64,000 bases of DNA, taken from assembly GCA_022606425.2 (NCBI GenBank), contig JAHDVF020000457.1:682001-746000 (forward strand), given 5' to 3'. The stretch comes from Lepidostoma basale (taxonomy: Eukaryota; Arthropoda; Insecta; Trichoptera; Lepidostomatidae). The translations under genes and the position numbers were made by a program. The notes below the pieces were generated by a model, which worked only from the letters and a program-made list of their open reading frames with translations, made no database searches and was not told the DNA's origin. Below, piece by piece: positions 54,470 through 64,000 of this stretch. The stretch's first letter is position 1. Each line of letters begins with the position of its first letter.

Positions 54470-55590
54470 TTTCAATTTCAATTTATTCAAAAAAATTATA
54501 AACATTACAGAATAACACATCCAAATCGTTTATAATCACAAAAATAAAATTAACAATTTAAAAAAACATATTTACAAATAATATAACAAGAAAACAAATA
54601 AGAGTAAGTCAGAAAAAAGAAAAACAGAAGACAATTTAAAAAAAAATATTCGAGAACAGTTTGGTAAAGATTAACATTTTTGTACAATAAGTAGAGAAGC
54701 AAATAGTAATTTAATACATAAGAGATAGATGCTTTCTGAGGGTAGCCTCACTATCGTGAAAAATATCCACATCCGAAGAGATGCGGTTTAATAGTATTGT
54801 TGCCCTGCCCACGGGCATTACCTTAGGTAGATTGGTTCTACACAGTGGCAGGTGAAATAATCTATGTTGCCTTTGTCGCAGATAATTGTCGGGGACAAAC
54901 AAAGTCAAGTCATTCAAAATATCAGAGTTATGTATTCGACCACGAATCAGTTGAAAAAAGTGAACACCCAGGTGGATGGTTCGTCTAATTTCCAATGATT
55001 GGTAGTCCAGCATACCCAGCAAGAAATCAGTTGGGTACAGCCAGGGATAGTAACCGTTCTCTTTAAGGTACAGAAATCGTGAGAATTTTTTCTGTACCTT
55101 CTCGATTAATAGACAATATTTTGTTTCATGCGGTGCCCACACCAGTGTACTAAATTCCAACCGACTTCTTACCAAGGAATTATACAATAACTTCGGGACT
55201 TTTGAATTTTTAAAATCCTTTCCATTCCTAAGAACAAATCCCAAAATCTTTTGGGAGCTATTACATACTGATGTAATATGAAGACTGAAAGATAATTTGG
55301 GATCGAATGTAACTCCCAAATCTTTCGAAGAAACAGTCCTATCCAGTAGTATATCATCCATTGTATAACTGTGATAGATCGTTGTGCGAGCCCTAGTAAA
55401 GGACATGATGAAACACTTCGATATATGAAAATGCAATTTATTTATTTTACTCCATTCCAAGACACTGTGGATGTCATCTTGGAGTTTTAAACAATCGGCG
55501 ACAGATTTAATTTCTCGAAAAATTTTCAAATCGTCGGCAAACAAGAGACTATTGGAATATTTGATATTTTTAGTAATATCATTTATAAAT
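54470..55590 (-). pseudogene. CR1/jockey-type LINE, copy 2 (unbroken C-terminal frame)
   Basis: An unbroken frame (55544-54711, 277 residues) runs from the RT catalytic box MFADDLKIFREIKSVADCLK through HISKCFIMSFTRARTTIYHS, YTMDDILLDRTVSSKDLGVT, FDPKLSFSLHITSVCNSSQK to [20 protein letters not shown] and the end. It is nearly identical to copy 1 at 12.85-14.1 kb and shows the 7 bases that copy 1 lost. It is 5'-truncated inside RT at 55590, so it cannot be active. The 3' UTR (54710-54470) ends in AATTGAAATTGAAA repeats. Confidence 0.92.
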
Positions 55591-55699
55591 ATAATTGATA
55601 TTTTGACTTATAATTGATATTTTATTTTGAATATATGCAAATCATATTTAATGTTTCTTTATGGTAGATAGATATACATAAACCAAACTTTTCAGTACA

Positions 55700-55955
55700 C
55701 AATAGTATTCTTGTACAGACCCTTAGTATGGAAGTGAACCATGGAACTGGCTTAAGAAGGATGAACTAACTAACTAACTAACTAACCATCACGCCGTCTC
55801 CCCGAAGGGGTAGGCAGAAAGAATGGACTGCCACACCTTTCTTTCCTGACATATTTCTCTCGCTTCCTCAACATTCATACATCGTGTCATGCACGCGCGT
55901 CGAAATGCAGTTGAAATGAGATCTTTTAGACGAGTATGTGCAAAAAGTGTGCCTA
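55700..55955 (+). mobile_element. LINE 'beta' fragment split by an antisense beta copy
   Basis: The plus-strand host reads GTATTCTTGTACAGACCCTT, AGTATGGAAGTGAACCATGG, AACTGGCTTAAGAAGGATGA up to 55765. It resumes at 55903 with AAATGCAGTTGAAATGAGAT, CTTTTAGACGAGTATGTG. On reassembly by eye this follows the beta segment order at 42.8 kb (YGSEALNW...RINAVEMRSLRRMC). Confidence 0.78.
55766..55902 (-). mobile_element. LINE 'beta' 3' end inserted in antisense
   Basis: It starts with the tail CTAACTAACTAACTAACCAT, continues CACGCCGTCTCCCCGAAGGG, GTAGGCAGAAAGAATGGACT and ends GTGTCATGCACGCGCGTCG. Only about 137 bp of the 3' end inserted. It sits inside a plus-strand beta fragment. Confidence 0.88.
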
Positions 55956-56189
55956 TATCTATAAGTAAAATGAAAGTACTAAATTACATAAAATGTTACA
56001 TTCGTATGTTTATAGACTTTTTACAAATATTGTGTTAAATTTTTTATTATGTAAAACTGTCTTCAGAGTTCAGCGGTTTTGTAAATAATGTTTCTACATT
56101 TGAAAAATATTGACTAACTTATTCTAAATAAAAGTAGTGTTGAATCACTTTTGATATAACTGACTTTAAATTACATATTTAAAAAAATT

Positions 56190-56475
56190 GAAATGTGGAC
56201 CTACCGACGATTTGCCCATTTTTCATGGAGGGACCACGTTACAAATGAGGAGGTTCTCAGCAGAGCTAAAGAGGATAGGCACATGTTGAACACCATAGCG
56301 GAGAGGCGCGCGAGATGGATTGGTCATGTGTTGCGACACGAATGTTTCCTGCATGATGTATATGAGGGAATGGTCTAGGGATCGATTGGCAGAGGACGAC
56401 TTTGCAGACCAGATTTGCCGAGATATGGGCTGCACCTCCAATCAACCAATCTTTAGATTGAGACCGAAGAAGAAG
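56190..56475 (+). pseudogene. LINE 'delta' C-terminal fragment
   Basis: The frame MWTYRRFAHFSWRDHVTNEE, VLSRAKEDRHMLNTIAERRA, RWIGHVLRHECFLHDVYEGM, V, stop, is the delta signature. It includes RARWIGHVLR, seen on the minus strand at 40.3 kb. A GAAGAAGAAG tail follows at 56466-56475. Clean for 61 codons, but only a C-terminal scrap. Confidence 0.85.
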
Positions 56476-56577
56476 ACAACATGATCATTTGATGTTTTAG
56501 GACAGTAAACAATATTCTTAATTATTTCAAGAATATTGTCAGAAATTTCAAAAATTATTCTACAATTCTCAAAGTAA

Positions 56578-56740
56578 GGGTGGTGGTCTTGGCTCCTGAT
56601 CCAGGGGACATGGGTTCAAGACTGGACACGATCCTTCTTCATAATAATGAGCTATTTTCTGCTCACATTGAAGATTGTAAAATAAATTCTAATATCATTT
56701 ATTAAAATCCATGGTATTTATTTTTTTGTTTTTTTTTAAT
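56578..56740 (+). mobile_element. tRNA-derived SINE2, A box deleted
   Basis: GGGTGGTGGTCTTGGCTCCT, GATCCAGGGGACATGGGTTC, AAGACTGGACACGATC and CTTCTTCATAATAATGAGCT match SINE2 at 50.3 kb. About 14 bases of the A-box region are missing, and the B box reads GGTTCAAGACT. Confidence 0.78.
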
Positions 56741-56744
56741 CTGA

Positions 56745-57290
56745 ATCTATGCTTTAATTCATCAATTTTGATAAACTCAAAACGTTTTCACTGTGGTATT
56801 CAATAAATCTAGATAACTCATTAATAATTTTACTCATGACAGTGAGCGCAATCCATCGACTGAGGTTTGAATCTGGTAAATTCCTATATTAATTCGGTTG
56901 AGTACAAAGCAAAAAAATGGCAAGCAAAATACCAACTATCACGAAGTTATAGATATCACGGAGTTAACTATTATATAAAGGTCAATTTATGGTACCCAGT
57001 AGTAGTTTTATCAAGCGTGGCATGGTTCCAACTAACGCATGAACATAATCATTTCACTGAAAGTTGGCTTCATAACAGATAAAACTGTATTTAAGTAGAT
57101 ACTGTAGTTATATCTCAGACCTGTTAAATGTATTCCTACAACTTTTGTAATAATTAAGACTAGTAACTCAGTAATACGATGTAATTTAAGCGTGATTTTA
57201 TCAAGTAAGACTTTTACGTATTTACCTTATGTAAACTTTACGTATTTGGAATATGTTATCATAAACCCAATGTTAAAATGCTCACATAAT
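56745..57290. other. AT-rich intergenic DNA
   Basis: I recognise nothing in this stretch. Confidence 0.4.
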
Positions 57291-57299
57291 TTGAAATGT

Positions 57300-57620
57300 T
57301 GATATAAGGAAAGAATGAAGAGCAGAATAAAGTATTGTGATCAAAATTATGAAAGGATCACTGCGTTGATTTGGACATATGAAACGCATTGATGAAGAAT
57401 TTATACGTTAACGATGTGAATGAGATCAGGAGTCATGTGAGACCGAGGAAAACTTGGCATGACCAAATTAATTAAATTTTATAGATCAGCCAATCGTAAG
57501 AAAGAAATTTGAATGTGAAGGAAGCTAGAGAGGTGTGTCAGGATCGAGTAGTGTGGCGGTCTATTCTCTCTGCCTACCCCTTCGAAGAAACGGCGTGATG
57601 GTTTTTGTTGTTGTAAAAAT
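57300..57620 (+). mobile_element. LINE 'beta' 3' part, TTG-tailed
   Basis: CAAAATTATGAAAGGATCAC, TGCGTTGATTTGGACATATG, ACTTGGCATGACCAAATTAA and GAATGTGAAGGAAGCTAGAG, then AGTGTGGCGGTCTATTCTCT, follow the beta peptide order (KIMKGSLxWFGHMKR...TWHDQIN...NVKEAREVCQDRVVWRSILS, AYPFEETA). It ends TTTTTGTTGTTG. Heavily mutated. Confidence 0.75.
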
Positions 57621-57894
57621 AATTTTATCTTTTATCAGTCATAATTAGAAGAAGAACTAACAATGAAGTAAATAAGATATTTTTACTCATTATAATGTTT
57701 GAATTTTTTTTCTATGGTTATTAAAATTTAAAAAAAAAACACAGCTAGAATATATAAACTAGTTACTTTTCTGGTAAAACAGCAGTGAACAGTTCATAAA
57801 ATATCAATGGTGCTCTTGATCGATGAAGTCGTTCAAAAATATTGTTAATAATAAAGTATGCAGTAAGATTGCAAACAACTGATAAAATTATATT

Positions 57895-58020
57895 TTTTCT
57901 TCTATATTCACCATCAACTTTGTGTTGTGGATACATAAATGAACAAAAAATTGTAACTTCGTAATACAGCTCTCTATTTAATTTAAATTAAAAATCCAAA
58001 ACAAAAACTAATTATTCTTA
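57895..58020 (+). repeat. Palindrome terminal box, isolated arm
   Basis: CTTCTATATTCACCATCAAC, TTTGTGTTGTGGATACATAA and GTAACTTCGTAATACAGCTC match the left edge of the 36.8 kb palindromic repeat. No inverted partner is seen. Confidence 0.6.
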
Positions 58021-58032
58021 TACGTAACTATT

Positions 58033-58190
58033 GAATAACTAACTAACTAACTAACCATCACGCCGTCTTTCCGAAAGGGTAGGCAGAAATAATGGACTAT
58101 CACACTTTAACCGATGCGGCACACCATCCTTCTCTTTAGGCCCCGCGGGAGACGCGGTGTGATGGGTTGTGAACCTCATCGCTACGTATA
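58033..58190 (-). mobile_element. Non-autonomous element X, truncated copy
   Basis: The tail CTAACTAACTAACTAACCAT, beta end CACGCCGTCTTTCCGAAAGG, then GCGGCACACCATCCTTCTCT and CCCGCGGGAGACGCGGTGTG match X at 31.8 and 49.9 kb. It is cut after CATCGCTACG. Confidence 0.8.
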
Positions 58191-58199
58191 CATTAATAA

Positions 58200-59220
58200 A
58201 GGATTTCAGTTTCCCAAAACAATCTTGATTTGTTTTTCTTTTTTTAATTAAATTTTTATTAATTTTAATTAAATGTTGTGTTACAAAGTAAAAAAATATT
58301 GTATGGTTATAGTTTTCGCTATTTTTATAGATACAGATAGATGACATTCAATTATATCAAATAAAAATTTTGAATTGCTTAAAATTCACTATTGAATTTT
58401 CTTTCTTATATTTTATTATGATTAGCGTGCTAACTTAATTCAACTATTTGAACTCGCGAACTCTTTCAAACAGTATGTCTCTTGATTTTTATTTATTAAT
58501 CCAGGGGCAAGCTCAGTACGAGACAAGCAATTATTATGGTAGTGTTTGTGCTCTAGAGACCAGTGCAATTCCATAAACTTACTTGACTTCTGAATTTGAT
58601 GCCTAATCAATGGGAATAGAGAAAGTTTTGAATCTCAATTGGAATTCATTCATTTACCTAACGCGAACCATCGAATACGTTCCCTGAATATTCCAATAAA
58701 TTTTCTAAATTAGTTCTAATGATCAACTATTGTCATTGGACCTTAATATTTGCTTAGGTAATTTAAATTTAGTCCCAAAGTCTAGAATGCTAATTTAATA
58801 AAGATTGAATAAAATAAAATAAAATACTTGTGCTTTTTAGGAATACGTGAATAGGAATAGATTATTTGAATACATTTTGGAATATCTTTATTATATTATT
58901 ATTATTATTTTGTTGAGTAGATCTTTACATTATTAGAGACAGTGTGATAATCACACTGCCATCGTCTCAACATCCATCAAATAGCTGGATCAACGGGCAG
59001 CTTTTACAATAAATTTTTAGAATTGCCGGAAAAACGATGTTTTTTATATGACGCAATTTACTATGATATATTTGAAAGGAAATTGAATGGCGCACTTCTC
59101 AACAAAAGAGTTATCTAATTTTTCATAAGACAACCGTTTATCTATCATAATATGTCATGAAAGACGTGTCTTTTATTATCATCAACTTATGTCATCAAGT
59201 TTAATCTCTAAATTCATTGT
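58200..59220. other. AT-rich DNA with a scrap of SINE1
   Basis: At 58935-58967, TTAGAGACAGTGTGATAATC, ACACTGCCATCG is a short SINE1 body remnant on the minus strand. Nothing else is recognised. Confidence 0.45.
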
Positions 59221-59227
59221 ATTCCTA

Positions 59228-60070
59228 ACTAAATAACTAGCCATCACGCCGTCTCCTCGAAGGAGCAGGCAGAAATAATGGACTGTCACACTGTTCTTTC
59301 TTGACATACTTTTCCCGCTTCCTCAACATTCATACATCGTTTGAAGCACGCATATCGATTTCTCCGACTCCTCGACATTTTGATCATTTGATTGTGTCAC
59401 GTTTCCATCGCTTTTCTTCTATTTCTGGTACCGTTTACATCGTTAGCATATACTTTTTTTACCATTCTTTCTTCATTCATTCTTTCTATGTGGCCAACCA
59501 TCTTAATGATCCTTTCATTATTATATTTGTATGCAAGGTAGAATTTTACACCCTAAAAAATAGTACTAAATACGAATTCTTAAGAGGTTTCCAATGTTTG
59601 TATACGAGTATATCGAAGAATGCTTCCAATATCTTGAACTCTTGAAAGAATGTGGTAAATGATATGGTATTAAAAAAAGCTTTTATTTTGCCAGAGGGCT
59701 CCAAAACTAATTTTAATGTAGGTAAGGACGATAGATCATGTATGTATGATATGATTTGATCCTTTCGTTATTTTGTTCAAAACTCCTTCATTCGCACTGC
59801 ATTCACTTCTTAGATTTTTGTTCGACACTCTATCATAAACAGATTTTCCGGCACATTCTTCTAAGAGATCTCATTTCTATTGCATTTATTATATTATACT
59901 TTCACCCTCCATTTGCCAAATCCTTGCTTAACTTTCATATTTAAGATTCGATATAAGAACATTATTGTGCACTCCCATTATAGCTTTTTGGGTAGGCTTT
60001 TGATTGCTATGACAACTTTGAGAGGACTATTCACTTTATTGCCTGCCCCAACCTTTCTTTAAATATCCCA
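59228..60070 (-). mobile_element. LINE 'beta' 3' part with a foreign insertion
   Basis: It begins CATCACGCCGTCTCCTCGAA and runs CATTCATACATCGTTTGAAG, TTCTTCTATTTCTGGTACCG, TCTTTCTATGTGGCCAACCA to 59522. It resumes at 59757 with TGATCCTTTCGTTATTTTGT, CACTTCTTAGATTTTTGTTC, TAAGAGATCTCATTTCTATT and GTGCACTCCCATTATAGCTT. It is the most 5'-extended beta copy. Many substitutions are present and no frame is intact. Confidence 0.8.
59523..59756. mobile_element. 234-bp insertion with 16-bp target duplication
   Basis: It is flanked by TGATCCTTTCATTATT (59507-59522) and TGATCCTTTCGTTATT (59757-59772), which differ at one base. The host beta LINE has this word only once, so it is a target duplication. 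The inserted sequence has no terminal inverted repeats or tRNA boxes that I can see. The long duplication points to a retroposed, LINE-mobilised sequence. Identity unknown. Confidence 0.7.
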
Positions 60071-60429
60071 GTTTTTTTATACCCGATTGTTTTCCATTTA
60101 CATGAAGAACCATGTACCATAGAACCGTTTACAATAAAAAATATATTATTTATTTTTGTTATTTTACGAGTAATAGAGAGACTTTAAATAAAATCACAGA
60201 TGACGCAAGTTAAATACCATACGTTCGCATACTCCACAGGGGAATAAATCTGTAGGATAGTTTGAAAATTGATATTCATTTTATTGACCACCAAGAGTGT
60301 GAATATCCAATTTCTAACGTACGAAGATAAATTGCGCTCTACGAAACATGACGCGTATATGTTTTGAAAAAAACATTTTAAATTACCATACATCGAAATT
60401 TATTTTCAATTAATAATTTTTAATGTCAA

Positions 60430-60640
60430 TCGGGTGGAGGTCTACAGGGAGAGAATGCTTGTCTCCTGATCCATCTGACTAGGGTTCAATCCCGGAGTCA
60501 GTTAAACTTTCATATCTGGCCCTATCATGCGTGGAGATATAAAAACCCTGCAACACACGATAAAGAGATTGAAGGATCTTGGTGTCTTGGCTGAAGACAA
60601 ATATTTTGAATAATATAATACCAAACAACACAGATGAGTT
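60430..60640 (+). mobile_element. tRNA-like repeat, possible third SINE (SINE3)
   Basis: GGTGGAGGTCTACAGGGAGA, GAATGCTTGTCTCCTGATCC, then GGGTTCAATCCCGG. The B box GGTTCAATCCC differs by one base from the consensus, and the head parallels SINE2. The body (TATCATGCGTGGAGATATAA, AACCCTGCAACACACGATAA) is different from SINE1 and SINE2. One copy only here, so the assignment is tentative. Confidence 0.5.
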
Positions 60641-60659
60641 AGCAAAATGATATTTCTTT

Positions 60660-61008
60660 AATTGTAACATAAGATTGACAGATTAGTAACAGATGATTTT
60701 TATAAATGTGTAGGTACTTACTAATAATTAAAAAATATTATTGCATAGTACAAACCACCCATAAAAAAATACTTTCATGGAAACTCGTAAGATACTTTCT
60801 GATACAGTTATGCAAAAACATCTCATTGTTATAATTTGAAAATTAAAATTTTATAATTATTACAATTTCGCGATTTTTTATTTTTTTCAATCAAATGAAT
60901 GTTATTAAATTTAAAAAAATAAATGTATAAATTTTACTAATCATTAGATATGAACGATATTTACTTAAAAAGAAATATACCATTTTTAAATATTTAGAGT
61001 TAGTCACT
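60660..61008. other. AT-rich intergenic DNA
   Basis: I recognise nothing in this stretch. Confidence 0.4.
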
Positions 61009-61011
61009 ACT

Positions 61012-61215
61012 AACTAACTAAGTAACCATCACGCTGTCTCCCCGGAGAGACATACTTCTTTCGTTCCTCAACATTCGTACACCGTGTCAAGCACGCACGT
61101 AGATTTCTCCAACTTCTCACATGGCCAACATTAAATATTTGAGTTATTTGATCATGCCACGTTATCATCGATCTTCTTATATTTCTAGTTCCATTTACAT
61201 CGTTAAAATATATTT
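61012..61215 (-). mobile_element. LINE 'beta' 3' end
   Basis: Tail CTAACTAACTAAGTAACCAT, then CACGCTGTCTCCCCGGAGAG with an internal deletion of the AGGCAGAAAGAATGGACT part, then CATTCGTACACCGTGTCAAG and TATATTTCTAGTTCCATTTA. Truncated near 61215. Confidence 0.8.
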
Positions 61216-61579
61216 ATATATTTTTTGTATAATATTTCACTTTTACAAAATTTCTTGATTATTTGAAATGAATCAAATTTTCTGAAAATATATATTGTAG
61301 ATAAAAATAATGGTTTAATTTCACGATGATTGCTGTATTTTAGAAACCAGTATATTTAAGCTTATCCTGTAACAACCGAAATGCATTTTCAGTTGTACAT
61401 TTAGTATTTGTCAACGTAAATGGAATAAACCGCTTGGGTTCGCATGAGTGAGTGAGTTCTCTACCAGATGGACCGATCTCATCAGAGGGTTTGTGGAGAG
61501 ATCAGTGCAGAATGCACTTAATTTCGCGCAAACACTTATTCAAGCGAAAACTTATTTAAAAATGCAATTAAACACTTTG

Positions 61580-61700
61580 TCACTTCGTATAAATCACTTT
61601 ATTTGACTTCCTCAGGGCTATACATTAATAGTTTGTGTAAAACCCTGAGAAAGCTTGCTTCAGATCAAATAAAGTTGGTTTATACTTAGTGAAAAAGTCT
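61580..61700. repeat. Palindromic repeat related to families D and E
   Basis: The left arm CACTTCGTATAAATCACTTT, ATTTGACTTCCTCAGGGC and right arm CCCTGAGAAAGCTTGCTTCA, GATCAAATAAAGTTGGTTTA mirror each other. The motif is present in part (CTGAGAA, A, GCTTGC) but GAAAC is replaced by CAGATC. Confidence 0.65.
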
Positions 61701-61719
61701 CTCTCAAGTAATCAAATCC

Positions 61720-62050
61720 AATCAGTTTATTTACTGAAAAGACATTGCAAACAGCATAAATATGTAAGGATCTATTGAGTACAGGTAAAAATAATACCAG
61801 GAACGCATTAGTGATGGTTCGACATTAGGAAGACAAGATACTTTCTAAAGTCACGAGTATTTATCCCCTGAACGTACTTTTACTAATATGAAAGACGTCG
61901 ATCTCCGAGGAGACCGCGTTCAGCAGACTAATTGCTCTTCCCACCGGTGTCACCAGAGGCCGATTGGTTCTGGCGACCGGTAGGTAAAACGGTCGGAGAT
62001 ATCTATCCGGAACAAAAAGACCAACATCCTCCAGTACGGCCGAGTAATGG
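61720..62050 (-). pseudogene. CR1-type LINE 3' end
   Basis: It matches 23957-24328 closely (CATTAGTGATGGTTCGACAT, TAGGAAGACAAGATACTTTC, GACGTCGATCTCCGAGGAGA). The minus strand encodes LEDVGLFVPDRYLRPFYLPV, ARTNRPLVTPVGRAISLLNA, VSSEIDVFHISKSTFRG. The tail is in the 3' UTR near 61720. It is 5'-truncated, and about 15 bases of the QRQHRL segment are deleted. Confidence 0.85.
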
Positions 62051-62059
62051 CTTCGTATT

Positions 62060-63170
62060 AAAGAAAACCTTAGTGTACATAGGTGATATGCAAATGTGTC
62101 GTTGAATTTTGGGATAATTTTTTTTTTAAATCTCTTATTAAAAGAATGAACAAATAAAACAATATTTTTTTCCTTTATTTCGACAGTGACCGATTTCATT
62201 AGAATCACAGCTATCGACAGACTGGTCAGACTGTTGTAGATCAGCCTGTCGGTGAGATTAAGTATGGCTTAACCAGTCACTGTAAAAAAAAAGACAAATG
62301 AGGAATAGTTCTTATCAAACATCGTTTTATTTCATTATTATTTTTAATGAACTTCCATCGAGAGATTTCAGTAAAATCGTTATTTGTTTTTCTTACTTTG
62401 GCTCGCGTCGTGATGTAAAGAGCTGTTCAAAATAATAATAATAATAACAATATCAATTGACGTTTTTTGTTTTTCGATTTGACTTGTGTTAAAAATATAT
62501 TCAGAGTTTTTCAGCAAGCAATTATAATTATTTTTATTAGTTGTTTGAAAACGTAAGGTATTAATTTGAGAAACGAGATACCTTAATAATGATTGGAATT
62601 TTCAAGTAGTCATTGGTAATAAAGTTAATCCCTTTAAAGTTGTCAAGAGACACTATTAAATTTATGTTTCATTAAGCTCTAACAAATTAAGAGCTATATT
62701 TCAATGGTGCTTGGAAGTGCTGAAAATGAAATATTCATTTAGAGAATCTGAATTTCAATTCTCTGTCGTATATTTTCCACCAGTACGTTTATTTTAATAT
62801 AACGCTATTGTATCTGAACCAATTTAAAATTAAAATTACGTATCTTTAGAGAATTTTCTTTTGGAATTGTACTTTTCTGTATATTATCGCGTGCTAAGGT
62901 TTTCTTTTCAGTTGGGTTTCTTATTCCGTATTCAATATTTCCACAATAACGCAAGGAAACCATGCTTCGCCCATTGTAGAGTGAGTATGCAATTTTACGT
63001 TTATTATAAAAATAAAATAAACCGAAATCAATGAATGTTCTATCATTTCACGTATGTGGGAATAAAAATACGTAATTCCCTATTTTTTTCACATTGAAAA
63101 TTTGTTTATCTTAATCAAAAGTAAAGTATGTAGTCAAATTCAATTGATCGTTTTGGTTTTAATTCGGTAA
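62060..63170. other. Unrecognised AT-rich DNA
   Basis: It includes a short AAT repeat at 62430-62448. Around 62166-62275 there are GACTGGTCAGACTG and CCAGTCACTGT segments, but no family is evident. Confidence 0.4.
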
Positions 63171-63179
63171 TATTATAAT

Positions 63180-63775
63180 ACGAGTCACAGACACTGTCCA
63201 GAACCAAACATATCGTAAGAGAAGCAGAAATGAGAACATTGCGACCTATTGTGGGTAGAACCTTTAGAGATACCCAATGAAGAAATACGGAAATCCTGCA
63301 AAATTGAAGACACAATGAGATGGAGTAGGCAGAGAAGACCAACCTTTGTGGCAGAGTGGTAAGAGCTCTGACTTCCATACCGAAGGTCCCAGGTTCGATT
63401 CCCGGTGATGGCAGTGTGATTGTCACACTGTCTTTGGTCTGGTGTAGAATTCTCGTAACAATAAAATGGCGATATATTGGGTACCTATCACATGTCATAA
63501 GAATCAATATAATAGCTAAAATAAATTGTTTATAGTAATTGGATTCAAACGACCTGTTATATACTAAAAAAAAAGACGATTCTGAAGAGATCACATCGAG
63601 AGAATGGATCCAGCAAGAATTGCTAAGATCGTATGTACGACACTCCAGGCGGTCTTCGACCACCAGGACGATCACCAAAGAGATGGAAAAAATTATGGTC
63701 GTCATCATAGGAAGAAATTTGATATCCTGTATAAAAAGATCGCAAGATCTACAATTAGAAGGAGAAGAAGAAGAT
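63180..63775 (+). pseudogene. LINE 'alpha' 3' part, split by SINE1
   Basis: VRTKHIVREAEMRTLRPIVG, RTFRDT appears in shifted frames (CAGAACCAAACATATCGTAA, GAGAACATTGCGACCTATTG), then CKIEDTMRWSRQRR. The SINE interrupts at 63340-63572. The peptide resumes RFxRDHIERMDPARIAKIVC, TTLQAVFDHQDDHQRDGKNY in mixed frames. A GAAGAAGAAG tail is at 63761-63774. It belongs to the same subfamily as 9.7 kb, which shows the uninterrupted sequence. Confidence 0.82.
63340..63572 (+). mobile_element. tRNA-derived SINE1 with target duplication
   Basis: The A box TGGCAGAGTGG (63350-63360) and exact B box GGTTCGATTCC (63392-63402) sit 31 bases apart, as in tRNA genes. The body GATTGTCACACTGTCTTTGG, TCACATGTCATAAGAATCAA and ACGACCTGTTATATACT ends in an A run. 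AAGAC flanks both ends (63335-63339 and 63573-63577). The empty site is visible in the alpha copy at 9.92 kb (GCAGAGAAGACGATTTTGGA). Confidence 0.95.
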
Positions 63776-63964
63776 AATACGAATATATATTTAAAAAATC
63801 GAGTTTGAGAATGCCCTCACAAGGCGAAACAAATTTATCACTTTAATTATATATATGATATATATATTTTTTGTATATATAGTACATACTTTTTTTTAAA
63901 TAATTTTAATACACACTCGTATTACTTACTTATAAGCTGATTATTAACACACTTATTTAAAACT

Positions 63965-64000
63965 ATCTTACTTACTTACTATCACGTCGTCAATTTGAAG
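63965..64000 (-). mobile_element. Possible LINE 'beta' tail at window edge
   Basis: CTTACTTACTTACTATCACG, TCGTCAATTTG resembles the start of a beta 3' end (CTAACTAACTAACCATCACG, CCGTC). The window ends before this can be confirmed. Confidence 0.35.

Noticed and set aside
63350..63402. Possible functional tRNA gene
   Set aside because: A and B boxes are present, but the cloverleaf arms do not close and the unit continues into a SINE body with an A tail.
63115..63708. 197-codon minus frame with the phrase SPGIEPGTFGMEVRALTTLP
   Set aside because: The phrase is the antisense translation of the tRNA-like head of SINE1; the rest crosses an antisense alpha LINE fragment.

Overview
This window reads as AT-rich, gene-poor DNA from an insect nuclear genome. 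I find no host protein-coding gene, rRNA gene or free-standing tRNA gene. Every open frame with recognisable protein similarity belongs to a decayed transposable element. The insect assignment rests on the mix of non-LTR retrotransposon tails, a mariner, hAT- and piggyBac-type non-autonomous elements and tRNA-derived SINEs. I cannot name the species, and the order is uncertain.

Five groups of elements make up most of the window. (1) Non-LTR retrotransposon (LINE) debris, in lineages I separate by their C-terminal peptide and 3' tail: 'alpha' (GRPPKRW peptide, GAA tail: 1.7, 3.5, 9.7, 11.7-12.4, 23.3, 28.8, 33.2-34.0, 45.0, 63.2 kb); 'beta' (FGHMERM ... GRPKKTWHDQINQ, TTAG or TTG tail: 8.8, 16.5, 22.5, 29.0, 40.6, 42.1, 48.2, 51.0, 55.7, 57.3, 59.2, 61.0 kb); 'gamma', RTE/BovB-like (WQWAGHV: 20.7, 36.7, 39.1, 52.9 kb); 'delta' (SWLRNIREWTGI: 7.6, 7.9, 40.2, 46.4, 47.4, 56.2 kb); and CR1/jockey-type copies (6.9, 12.5, 12.8-15.0, 17.4, 24-25.7, 50.9, 54.5-55.6, 61.7 kb). 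(2) tRNA-derived SINEs with A and B boxes (2.1, 23.6, 42.2, 43.2, 50.2, 50.8, 56.6, 60.4, 63.3 kb). (3) DNA transposons: a deleted mariner (51.9-52.8 kb), an hAT-type MITE (19.0 kb), a TA-flanked 405-bp MITE (10.7 kb), a piggyBac-like TTAA insertion (24.3-25.1 kb) and a 617-bp fold-back element (34.7 kb). (4) A non-autonomous element, X, that borrows the beta 3' end (31.6, 49.8, 58.0 kb). (5) Many short palindromic, head-to-head repeats.

The palindromic repeats are the most unusual content. At least eight families with otherwise different sequences share one fold: CTGANGA (or a decayed form), one extra base, a 4-6 bp hairpin, GAAAC, then usually a short loop and GTC. This resembles a type I hammerhead ribozyme core with a constant one-base insertion. 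The family at 37.1 kb also has a paired stem I. Hammerhead motifs are known from Penelope-like retroelements and retrozymes, and Penelope-like copies are often head-to-head, so I suggest these palindromes are relics of such elements. This is an inference.

Element layers are nested: SINEs in LINEs, a LINE in antisense inside another LINE, a palindrome inside a palindrome, and a TTAA element inside a CR1. Four more GC-rich stretches that look single-copy (about 2.6, 5.3, 28.4 and 37.5 kb) are the only candidates for host regulatory DNA.
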